17,265 nt of DNA from assembly GCA_964428905.1 (NCBI GenBank), contig CAYSAA010000205.1, positions 1-17,265 on the forward strand, written 5' to 3'. This DNA is from CAYSAA01 sp964428905 (GTDB taxonomy: Bacteria; Atribacterota; Phoenicimicrobiia; Phoenicimicrobiales; Stramentimicrobiaceae). Below are positions 6,735-13,070 of this stretch, piece after piece (position 1 is the first letter of the stretch; every line of letters starts with the position of its first letter). Both the position numbers and the translations under genes were made by a program. The notes beneath the pieces are model-generated. The model was not told where the DNA came from and did not search any database. It worked only from the letters and a program-made list of their open reading frames with translations.

Positions 6735-7757
6735 ATGAAAGCTGCTATGTTATATGAAAAAGAAAAAATGGAAGTAACTGAAGTAAGTTCTCCTGCTGAA
6801 CTTTATCCTATCGTGGTAAAAATTGCTGCATGTGGAATCTGTATTTCTGATATCAAAACATATCAAAACGGTGGAAGCCATTATATAAAGCTTCCTGCAA
6901 TATTAGGACACGAATATGTCGGTACCATTAACAATGCTCCAACAGAAATTAAGGAATTCCGTCCAGGTGACCGTGTCGCTGTTGTTCATGCTATTAACTG
7001 TGGTTACTGTTACTATTGTCAACACGGTGCCTTTGAATTATGTGAAAATAAACAGCGTGCTTCCAATGGTGGTTTTGCTGAGCTGGTAGGATTAAAATTA
7101 AATAATTATCCTCTTGCCTTATTGAAAATACCAGATTCTCTTTCCTGGGAAGAAAGTACTTTCTTGGAGCCCCTGGCCTGCTGCATTGCTTCATTAGAAA
7201 AATGCAACATAGGATTTGGAGATACAGTTGGTATCATTGGTGCCGGCGTTATGGGTCAACTTCTTCAACAATTATGCTTATTAAGAGGAGCCGCTAAAGT
7301 GATGGTGAGCGAAATCGAGCCTTTCCGTAGAAATATTGCCCTAAAGATGGGCGCCAATGTTATTGATTCTAAAAAAGACAACCTATTGGACATAATAAAA
7401 GAATATACCGATAATCGCGGAGTAGACCTGTTGATTAATACTGTTTTTCAACAAGACATCATTGATAAGGGATTCAGTCTGATTAAAAAGCAGGGTACAC
7501 TTTTTCTCTTTGCCAGTGCACCTGAAAACAGCAAAAATTTTTTAATTAATTCAGATCTCATTCACTATCAACAGATTAAAATTCTGGGTACTTCAGCCTA
7601 CCAACCTGTCCATTTCCGAAAAGCCCTTGCTCTCTTAAAAGAAAAGCGAATTAAAGTTAAGACGCTTATTACAAACATACGTCCTTTAAATGAAATTAAT
7701 GAAGCATTTCGGGAATACAATCAACCAGAACATCTCAAAATCATTATAAAAATATGA
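6735..7757 (+). CDS. Zinc-dependent medium-chain alcohol/polyol dehydrogenase
   Basis: NAD(P)-dependent MDR dehydrogenase of 340 residues, of the sorbitol/threonine dehydrogenase type. Catalytic zinc ligands are Cys33 (ACGIC), His59-Glu60 (GHEYVG) and probably Glu145 (FLEPLACC). The structural zinc cluster is Cys89, Cys92, Cys95 and Cys103 (C-x2-C-x2-C-x7-C), complete. The nucleotide-binding GAGVMG is at 169-174. I chose the ATG at 6735 (MKAAML, the classic start of this family) because AGGTGA lies about eight bases upstream. An in-frame GTG at 6723 would fall within that site. It follows the kinase by 13 bases. Likely oxidises a secondary alcohol of the sugar or sugar acid. Confidence 0.92.
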   Translation: MKAAMLYEKEKMEVTEVSSPAELYPIVVKIAACGICISDIKTYQNGGSHYIKLPAILGHEYVGTINNAPTEIKEFRPGDRVAVVHAINCGYCYYCQHGAFELCENKQRASNGGFAELVGLKLNNYPLALLKIPDSLSWEESTFLEPLACCIASLEKCNIGFGDTVGIIGAGVMGQLLQQLCLLRGAAKVMVSEIEPFRRNIALKMGANVIDSKKDNLLDIIKEYTDNRGVDLLINTVFQQDIIDKGFSLIKKQGTLFLFASAPENSKNFLINSDLIHYQQIKILGTSAYQPVHFRKALALLKEKRIKVKTLITNIRPLNEINEAFREYNQPEHLKIIIKI

Positions 7758-7764
7758 GGTAAAG

Positions 7765-8751
7765 ATGAAGCCAAAATACCATGTTTTGATAACTGATGCG
7801 CATCACAAAAATTTTCAACTGGAAGAAAAAATTTTAGAACAACTTGGAGCAAAAGTCCATATTGGCTACTGTAAAAATGAAGAAGATCTGCTTAAAATTA
7901 ACTCTTATATGGATGCCTTGCTTGTTTCCTACGTCTATGTAGGAGAAAAAGCTATGGAACATTTTAAAAATTGCAAAGTAATGGTTAAATATGCTGTCGG
8001 AGTGGATAACATTGATCTTTCGGCAGCTACTAAGCGTAAAATTCTGGTGGCCAATGTGCCTGATTATTGCACAGAAGAAGTATCAACTCATACCATGTCT
8101 TTATTGCTGGCATTGATCAGGAAAATTATACCTTTTGATAACTCAGTAAAAAATGGCAAATGGAATCCTCTTATTGCTGATCCTATTTACCGAATGGAAG
8201 GAAAAACATTGGGCATTATTGGATTTGGGAGAAACGGACAACGTTTAGCCCAAAAGATGCAGCCTTTTAATATGAATATAATAGCAAGTGATCCCGGTAT
8301 TGGTCTCACTATGATGGCAAAATATAGTGTTAAAAAGGTTAACTTGGATACCCTTTTAAAGCAGGCAAACTATATCACACTTCACTGCCCATTAAATCAA
8401 TCAACATATCACCTCATCAACCAAAAAACGGTTGATATGATGAGACCGGGTGTCTTTTTGGTTAATACCAGCCGGGGTGCTGTAGTTAGCCAATCTGCCC
8501 TCTATGAGGCACTAAAAAAGGGTAAAATTGCCGGTGCTGCACTGGATGTTATGGAAAATGAGCCACCCCTACAAAATGATATTTTAGAGATGAATAATAT
8601 TATCTACACACCCCATGTGTCCTGGCACTCAGAAGAATCTGAAATAACACTGCGGGAAAAAGCTGCAATGGAAGTGAAGAGAGTTCTACAAGGTAAAAAG
8701 CCTATCAATCTGGTTAATAGGGAAGTGCTTAATCATAACCAGGGGAGTTAA
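7765..8751 (+). CDS. D-2-hydroxyacid dehydrogenase (phosphoglycerate/glyoxylate reductase family)
   Basis: NAD-dependent D-isomer-specific 2-hydroxyacid dehydrogenase of 328 residues, interconverting a 2-keto acid and its D-2-hydroxy acid. The Rossmann motif GFGRNG is at 153-158, followed by Asp176, which favours NAD over NADP. The catalytic triad is present: Arg237 (NTSRGAVV), Glu266 (DVMENEPP) and His284 (TPHVSWHS). It lacks the C-terminal ACT domain of long SerA forms. GAGGT precedes the ATG by about five bases and the gap to the dehydrogenase before it is 7 bases, so it is the third gene of the operon. Candidate substrates are 2-keto sugar acids, hydroxypyruvate or glyoxylate; the sequence does not decide. 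Confidence 0.92.
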   Translation: MKPKYHVLITDAHHKNFQLEEKILEQLGAKVHIGYCKNEEDLLKINSYMDALLVSYVYVGEKAMEHFKNCKVMVKYAVGVDNIDLSAATKRKILVANVPDYCTEEVSTHTMSLLLALIRKIIPFDNSVKNGKWNPLIADPIYRMEGKTLGIIGFGRNGQRLAQKMQPFNMNIIASDPGIGLTMMAKYSVKKVNLDTLLKQANYITLHCPLNQSTYHLINQKTVDMMRPGVFLVNTSRGAVVSQSALYEALKKGKIAGAALDVMENEPPLQNDILEMNNIIYTPHVSWHSEESEITLREKAAMEVKRVLQGKKPINLVNREVLNHNQGS

Positions 8752-8762
8752 ACCTATCTCAA

Positions 8763-8794
8763 AAATCTTCTACAATGGCTTAGATTTATTTTTT
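8763..8794. terminator. Weak terminator between convergent genes
   Basis: AAATCT (8763-8768) and AGATTT (8782-8787) can pair around a 13-base loop, followed on the plus strand by ATTTTTT. On the minus strand the same stem is also followed by T residues. The stem is only six AT-rich pairs, but its position between the two convergent stop codons (8751 and 8805) supports a terminator. Confidence 0.4.
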
Positions 8795-8804
8795 GTTTGA
8801 ATGA

Positions 8805-9518
8805 TTAAGTATCATTCCTTTTCCGAAATGGGCAATGATCCAGTAGACAATACTGACAGGAAAACTCATCACGATAGGAATCAATAAGGTCATGTCCCAT
8901 TCCTCGAATCCAGGAAAGAGATTTTGCCGGATACATCATACAGGAAGTATTTAAGGTAACACCAATTTTTTCGGGTTCCAGAATCTCAAAAACTTTTTTT
9001 TGTTCCTGAATATCCCAATCTCCGGAGCCCGGTTCAAAATATCGAGAAAATTTAAGTCCTTCTGGTAAACTTTTCTGTTCAATAAAATGATTAAGCCACT
9101 TGCCAACTGTTTTTACGGCAACTGTTCCGGCTGCATCCATGACCATGGCTTTCATATACTGATTCTGTTTAAATTTTGTTTTTACAGACTCCTCGATTTC
9201 CGTTCCGATAGTTCCTATAGCGAAAAGAAGATATTCAGCATTTTTTAACAGATCAATCACTTTTTCATCAACAAAAAAAGTATAACCCTGCTTCGTTGAT
9301 ATCATTCCATCTGCTGAGATTGAGGTAATGTTTTGAAGCTGGTACAAACCTTTACAATCTAATAAGAAATGGCTTTGAGAAATCTCTTCTTTAATGATTC
9401 TCTTAATATCTGCATGAATATTATGAATAGGTTTTTTGCCATAGCCTAAATATCGTAATACTTCCTGTTCACTAATTTTTATTTTGATTTGATTAACAAT
9501 TTTTGTATTTTCCATCAT
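8805..9518 (-). CDS. Stand-alone B12-dependent methionine synthase reactivation-domain protein
   Basis: A 237-residue protein resembling the AdoMet-binding reactivation domain at the C-terminus of MetH, which re-methylates inactive cob(II)alamin with AdoMet and an electron donor. Family marks are the paired segment SRYFEPGSGDW at 158-168, corresponding to the AdoMet-binding arginine and glycine-rich loop, and LNTSCMMYPAKSLSWIRG at 189-206. A C-terminal CQYCLLDHCPFR at 221-232 gives Cys221-x2-Cys224-x4-Cys229, a small cluster often seen in stand-alone forms and possibly metal-binding. AGGAAA precedes the ATG by about six bases; two adjacent ATGs make the exact start uncertain by one codon. It lies 100 bases after the homocysteine methyltransferase gene on the same strand, probably in the same transcript. 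Confidence 0.85.
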   Translation of the reverse strand: MMENTKIVNQIKIKISEQEVLRYLGYGKKPIHNIHADIKRIIKEEISQSHFLLDCKGLYQLQNITSISADGMISTKQGYTFFVDEKVIDLLKNAEYLLFAIGTIGTEIEESVKTKFKQNQYMKAMVMDAAGTVAVKTVGKWLNHFIEQKSLPEGLKFSRYFEPGSGDWDIQEQKKVFEILEPEKIGVTLNTSCMMYPAKSLSWIRGMGHDLIDSYRDEFSCQYCLLDHCPFRKRNDT

Positions 9519-9618
9519 AGCTGTTTTCCTTAAAATCTCTGTTTTAATCCTAATTCAATGACATTTATGACATTAAAGTATGATACAATTGTCTGCAAAA
9601 ACTTTTTTTCACTTTTTC

Positions 9619-10557
9619 CTATTTTTTTAATTTTAGATTGCTATACTTTTTTATTTTTTGGACAATTGCCTTGATATGTTCTGGAGTTGTGCCACAACAA
9701 CCTCCGATAATATTCACTCTCAATTGGGCAAATTTCTCGGCATATTCCGCCATCTTCTGGGGTGATGCCGGATAGACAACCTTGTTATTTTCTAAGTAGG
9801 GAATACCGGCATTGGGTTCAACCAGTAAAGGAGCATTGGTTATCGCCCTCATCCTAAATAAAACCTGATAAAGTACTTCCGGCCCACTTCCACAATTTGC
9901 CCCTACCCCATCTGCTCCTTCTTCAAATAATACCTCTACTGCCTTTTCCGGGGTTATTCCATAGATGGTTTTCAAGCTTTCATCAAAAGTCATGGAAGCA
10001 AAAACGGTCAAATCACTATTTTCCTTCACAGCCTTAAGTGCAATCTTGATTTCATCAAGATTATAGAACGTTTCCAGTACAATTAGATCCACACCGGAAA
10101 AGGCCAGCACCTTAATCTGGTCTTGATAGCCCTGATAGGCTTCCTCATTTTTGAGTGTTCCGTAGGGTGCTAAAATTTCACCAGTGGGACCTACTGAAAC
10201 CGCTACCAAAGATTCTATAGAATGTTCTTCACGATAACTATCAACTTCTTCCTTTGCCAATCTGACAGCCTGTTGATTAATTTCTGCTAAGCGATGCTGC
10301 TGATTAAATTTCGTTAGTTTAATACCATTTGCTCCAAAAGTATTGGTCAGAATAATATCAGCTCCTGCTTCCAGGTATGAAGCATGTATTTTCCTGACAA
10401 TCTCCGGATGAGTAATATTCCACATTTCAGGACATTCTCCTGATTTCAAACCATTTTCCTGCAACATAGTCCCCATCGCCCCATCAATCACCAAGATCCT
10501 GTGATCCAATTGTCTTAAAACATCACCCTCTGAATTTATTTTCCCCTTATTTAACAC
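9619..10557 (-). CDS. Homocysteine S-methyltransferase domain protein (isolated MetH N-terminal module)
   Basis: A zinc-dependent homocysteine-activating barrel of 312 residues that transfers a methyl group from a donor protein or compound to homocysteine to give methionine. DGAMGTMLQ is at 25-33, and the three zinc-ligand cysteines are intact: Cys222 (GANCGSG) and Cys287-Cys288 (GGCCGTTPEH). The chain ends after this domain, so the folate-binding, cobalamin-binding and reactivation modules of full MetH are missing from it. The reactivation-like module is the next gene. The start is GTG at 10557 with GGAGG eight bases upstream; an overlapping ATG at 10559 opens only a two-codon frame (ATG TGT TAA). 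The methyl donor could be a separately encoded corrinoid protein. Confidence 0.92.
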   Translation of the reverse strand: MLNKGKINSEGDVLRQLDHRILVIDGAMGTMLQENGLKSGECPEMWNITHPEIVRKIHASYLEAGADIILTNTFGANGIKLTKFNQQHRLAEINQQAVRLAKEEVDSYREEHSIESLVAVSVGPTGEILAPYGTLKNEEAYQGYQDQIKVLAFSGVDLIVLETFYNLDEIKIALKAVKENSDLTVFASMTFDESLKTIYGITPEKAVEVLFEEGADGVGANCGSGPEVLYQVLFRMRAITNAPLLVEPNAGIPYLENNKVVYPASPQKMAEYAEKFAQLRVNIIGGCCGTTPEHIKAIVQKIKKYSNLKLKK

Positions 10558-10583
10558 ATTGAATACCTCCTAATTATAAGTAA

Positions 10584-10612
10584 ATTATAAGATATACTTT
10601 AAACCCCCAACT
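10584..10612 (-). promoter_or_regulatory. Possible promoter before the homocysteine methyltransferase gene
   Basis: A consensus TATAAT sits at 10584-10589 on the minus strand. The -35 is poor: GTTGGG or TTGGGG at 15-16 bases spacing. The predicted leader would be only about 20 bases, just enough for the GGAGG site. Confidence 0.3.
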
Positions 10613-10669
10613 AACCAGCTGACTTATATAACTGGTTGTGCATAGTATTTCTTCTTTGGAATCAAATTG

Positions 10670-10697
10670 ATAAAAAATCCTGATATAAAAAAGGATT
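10670..10697 (-). terminator. Possible weak terminator downstream of the aldo/keto reductase
   Basis: On the minus strand AATCC pairs with GGATT around a 12-base loop and is followed by a T-rich tail. Only five pairs, so this is tentative. Confidence 0.25.
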
Positions 10698-10901
10698 AGA
10701 GTGCCTGGTCAATGATAAACAAGTTAGAACCTCAAGTATAATAGGAATTCATAATTTTCTATCTGTTCTAATATCATTAAGATAGGTTCATGATTTCAGT
10801 TTATTCCTAACCTGGTTACTGTTCCCATCCAGTTCATTATTTAAGAGTTGTTAAAATAATTATTTCCCCTTACCAATTTTATGTTATCATGATTTTTAAA
10901 A

Positions 10902-11882
10902 CTATTCATTTTTTATCTTTTCTTCAGAGCGATCGGTTGCCACAGGAGGACTAATAGATAAGTTTGTAATTTCTTGATACATTTCAGGGGTAATTTTTAT
11001 TTCTAACGAAGCAAGAACCTGATCTAATTGTATTACATTTCTAGCACCAATAATTGGGGCTGTAACAATCGGATTTGCCATCACCCAGGCCACTGCTAAA
11101 GCAGCTGGTTTCAAGTTTTTATCATTAGCATACCTAACGAAGTTTTCAGTGATGGTATAATTATTAGGATCAGCATAACGTTGACTATACATTTTGTTTT
11201 CTAATATTCTTCCTTGAGTAACTTTATCCTTACTAGTATATTTCCCCGTTAACAAACCCGCTCCTAAAGGGCTGTAAGTAATAACGCCAATATTTTTTTC
11301 TTTCGCAAGAGGGAATATTTCAACTTCTACTTGTCGTTTTACAAGGCTATACATCGGTTGAATACACTCAAATCGAGCAAACTGTTTTCTTTCTGAGATA
11401 CCCAAAGCTATTGCTATTTGCCAGGCTGCCCAGTTACTTGCACCAATAGACAATATTTTCCCCTGGTGTTTGAGATCATCTAATGTACTGAGGGTTTCCT
11501 CAATGGAAGTTGTAGGATCATAACTATGCAGAAAGTATAAATCAATGTAATCAGTTCCTAATCTTCTTAGACTATTTTCAACACTGAGCATCATATGTTT
11601 TCTAGACAAGCCTTTATCATTAATATCATCCCCTACTGGGTTTCCTACTTTTGTAGATAGAATCATTTTATCTCTATCACGAGCAATGCATTTTCCTAAA
11701 ATTTTCTCTGACATACCAATTCCGTATCGATCTGCAGTGTCAAAAAAATTGATGCCAGCATCACGGCATTTATGAAACATATTAATCGAAGTCGCTTCAT
11801 CAGCTTCTTTGCCAAAGGTCATAGTTCCTAAACAAAGGTTTGAGACTTTTATTCCTGTTCTGCCTAATGTCTTATAATTCAT
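10902..11882 (-). CDS. Aldo/keto reductase
   Basis: NADPH-dependent oxidoreductase of the aldo/keto reductase (beta/alpha)8-barrel superfamily, 326 residues from the ATG at 11882. The full catalytic tetrad is present: Asp48 and Tyr53 in FFDTADRYG, Lys78 in LSTKVG, His119 in YFLHS. The C-terminal cofactor motif is near APIIGARN. I chose the ATG at 11882 because MNYKTLGRTG is the standard family N-terminus. A TTG eight codons upstream lies over the AGGAGGT ribosome binding site (11897-11903) and would destroy its role. It follows the PdxA gene by about 125 bases on the same strand, so it may share its transcript and reduce an aldehyde or ketone of the four-carbon acid pathway (inference). Confidence 0.9.
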   Translation of the reverse strand: MNYKTLGRTGIKVSNLCLGTMTFGKEADEATSINMFHKCRDAGINFFDTADRYGIGMSEKILGKCIARDRDKMILSTKVGNPVGDDINDKGLSRKHMMLSVENSLRRLGTDYIDLYFLHSYDPTTSIEETLSTLDDLKHQGKILSIGASNWAAWQIAIALGISERKQFARFECIQPMYSLVKRQVEVEIFPLAKEKNIGVITYSPLGAGLLTGKYTSKDKVTQGRILENKMYSQRYADPNNYTITENFVRYANDKNLKPAALAVAWVMANPIVTAPIIGARNVIQLDQVLASLEIKITPEMYQEITNLSISPPVATDRSEEKIKNE

Positions 11883-12006
11883 TATGTATATAATGTACCT
11901 CCTCAATGATAATGATATATTTTAGATCCCGTCAAAACTAACAACTCCTAACAGGATATCTATATCGTTCCATTCATATAGAGTTAACACAACGATCATA
12001 ATCTCA

Positions 12007-13026
12007 TCAACCAATCAATTGTATAGCCACTTTAATTGCTTCTACCATGCTCTCCTCATTAGCTCTGCCTTCTCCTGCCTTGCCAAAAGCAACTCCATGG
12101 TCAACGGAAACTCGAATAATTGGCAAACCAACGGTAACGTTGACACCACTCATGCTTGACCATTTATTTGTTTTCTTGTCATATTTAAATCCCATTACTT
12201 TCATGGGAATATGTCCTTGATCATGGTACATTACTACTGCAATATCATATTGTTTACCTAGTACTTTTGAGAAAATGGTATCTGGAGGAATTGGTCCTTC
12301 TACATTTATGCCATCTTTCCTAGCCTCATTTATAGCAGGAATAATTTCATCTATTTCTTCCCTTCCAAAAAAGCCACCCTCTCCAGCATGTGGATTTAAT
12401 CCTGCTACAGCAATATTTGGTTGTTTAACTCCCAAATCTTTTAGAGCTTTATCTGCCAGATGAATCACAGTTAAAACCCGTTCTTTTTTTACTAAATCAC
12501 ATGCCTTTCTTAAAGACACATGCGTTGAAACATGAATTACTCTAAAATGGTCATCTGCTAACATCATGGCATAGTCTTTTGTATTTGTTCGAGTAGCAAA
12601 TATTTCAGTATGACCGGGATGAGATGAGCCGGCTGCCTTGATAGATTCTTTATGAATGGGACCGGTAACAACCGCATTGATTTTTTCCGCCATAGCTAGT
12701 TCAATCCCTTTGTAGATATAATCTAATGATGCCTGCCCTGCTGTTGCATTGACCTTACCATAATTAAATTCATTAAGAGTGATATTCTTCAAATCTATTA
12801 GATCAATGATCCCATATTCATCTTTGAGTTCAGACAAATCTTCAACTAGATTTAATTTTAATTTTGAATGGGTAAATTCAAGTGCATCAGCCATGACACT
12901 TTTACTTCCAATAACCACTGGTCTTGATTTTTGATAAATTCCCTTTCTGCTCAAGGCCTTCACTATAATTTCAGCGCCGATGCCTGCCGGATCACCCATG
13001 GTAATTCCAATTATTGGTTTTTTCAT
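12007..13026 (-). CDS. pdxA: PdxA-family dehydrogenase, probably 4-phospho-D-threonate/erythronate dehydrogenase (PdxA2-like)
   Basis: NAD-dependent, metal-dependent oxidative decarboxylase of 339 residues in the 4-hydroxythreonine-4-phosphate dehydrogenase family. GDPAGIG is at 11-17. The metal-binding histidines His169 (STHVSL), His213 (NPHAGEGG) and His268 (YHDQGH) are all present, and GHTE is at 138-141. A segment of about ten residues (KYDKKTNKWSS, 281-291) precedes VNVTVGLP, and the family's DHGTAFD is DHGVAFG at 309-315. The upstream neighbour is a DUF1537 kinase. That pairing is known from D-threonate and D-erythronate catabolism, where the 4-phosphate is oxidised and decarboxylated to dihydroxyacetone phosphate. 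No other vitamin B6 genes are near. The ATG has no good ribosome binding site close by: AGGAGGAGC lies about 36 bases upstream, overlapping the kinase stop, and an in-frame TAA excludes an earlier start. Confidence 0.92.
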   Translation of the reverse strand: MKKPIIGITMGDPAGIGAEIIVKALSRKGIYQKSRPVVIGSKSVMADALEFTHSKLKLNLVEDLSELKDEYGIIDLIDLKNITLNEFNYGKVNATAGQASLDYIYKGIELAMAEKINAVVTGPIHKESIKAAGSSHPGHTEIFATRTNTKDYAMMLADDHFRVIHVSTHVSLRKACDLVKKERVLTVIHLADKALKDLGVKQPNIAVAGLNPHAGEGGFFGREEIDEIIPAINEARKDGINVEGPIPPDTIFSKVLGKQYDIAVVMYHDQGHIPMKVMGFKYDKKTNKWSSMSGVNVTVGLPIIRVSVDHGVAFGKAGEGRANEESMVEAIKVAIQLIG

Positions 13027-13041
13027 TTTTGTATTTTTTTA

Positions 13042-13070
13042 GGTTACTAATTAATAAACCTGCTCCTCCT
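13042..13070 (-). promoter_or_regulatory. Misplaced Shine-Dalgarno and small dyad between the DUF1537 kinase and pdxA
   Basis: The minus strand reads AGGAGGAGC at 13062-13070, overlapping the kinase TAG. Between it and the pdxA ATG is a dyad with GGTT (13057-13060) and AACC (13042-13045) arms. Folding would shorten the effective distance, but the stem has only four pairs. Confidence 0.3.

Larger units (their letters stand above)
10558..10901 (-). other. 344-bp gene-free stretch upstream of the methionine-synthase genes
   Basis: AT-rich, with no credible gene on either strand. It holds the weak promoter near 10584-10612, a small AACCAG/CTGGTT dyad (10613-10618 and 10632-10637), a possible weak terminator at 10670-10697, and an AT palindrome AAATAATTATTT at 10854-10865. 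I looked for SAM and cobalamin riboswitch signatures on the minus strand and did not recognise either. Confidence 0.5.

Noticed and set aside
8805..10557. Corrinoid O-demethylase system formed with the UroD-like gene
   Set aside because: Tempting because both involve methyl transfer, but no B12-binding protein gene is in the window and the two loci are separated by a convergent operon.
10558..10901. SAM or cobalamin riboswitch
   Set aside because: Read on the minus strand for the conserved cores of both; nothing matched well enough to call.
11906..11935. Promoter TTGACG-18-TATCAT before the aldo/keto reductase
   Set aside because: Its transcription start would fall inside the gene's ribosome binding site, so a functional leader would be lost.
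12007..13026. Vitamin B6 biosynthetic role for PdxA
   Set aside because: The adjacent DUF1537 kinase and absence of other pdx genes favour the catabolic PdxA2 role, although the family membership itself is certain.
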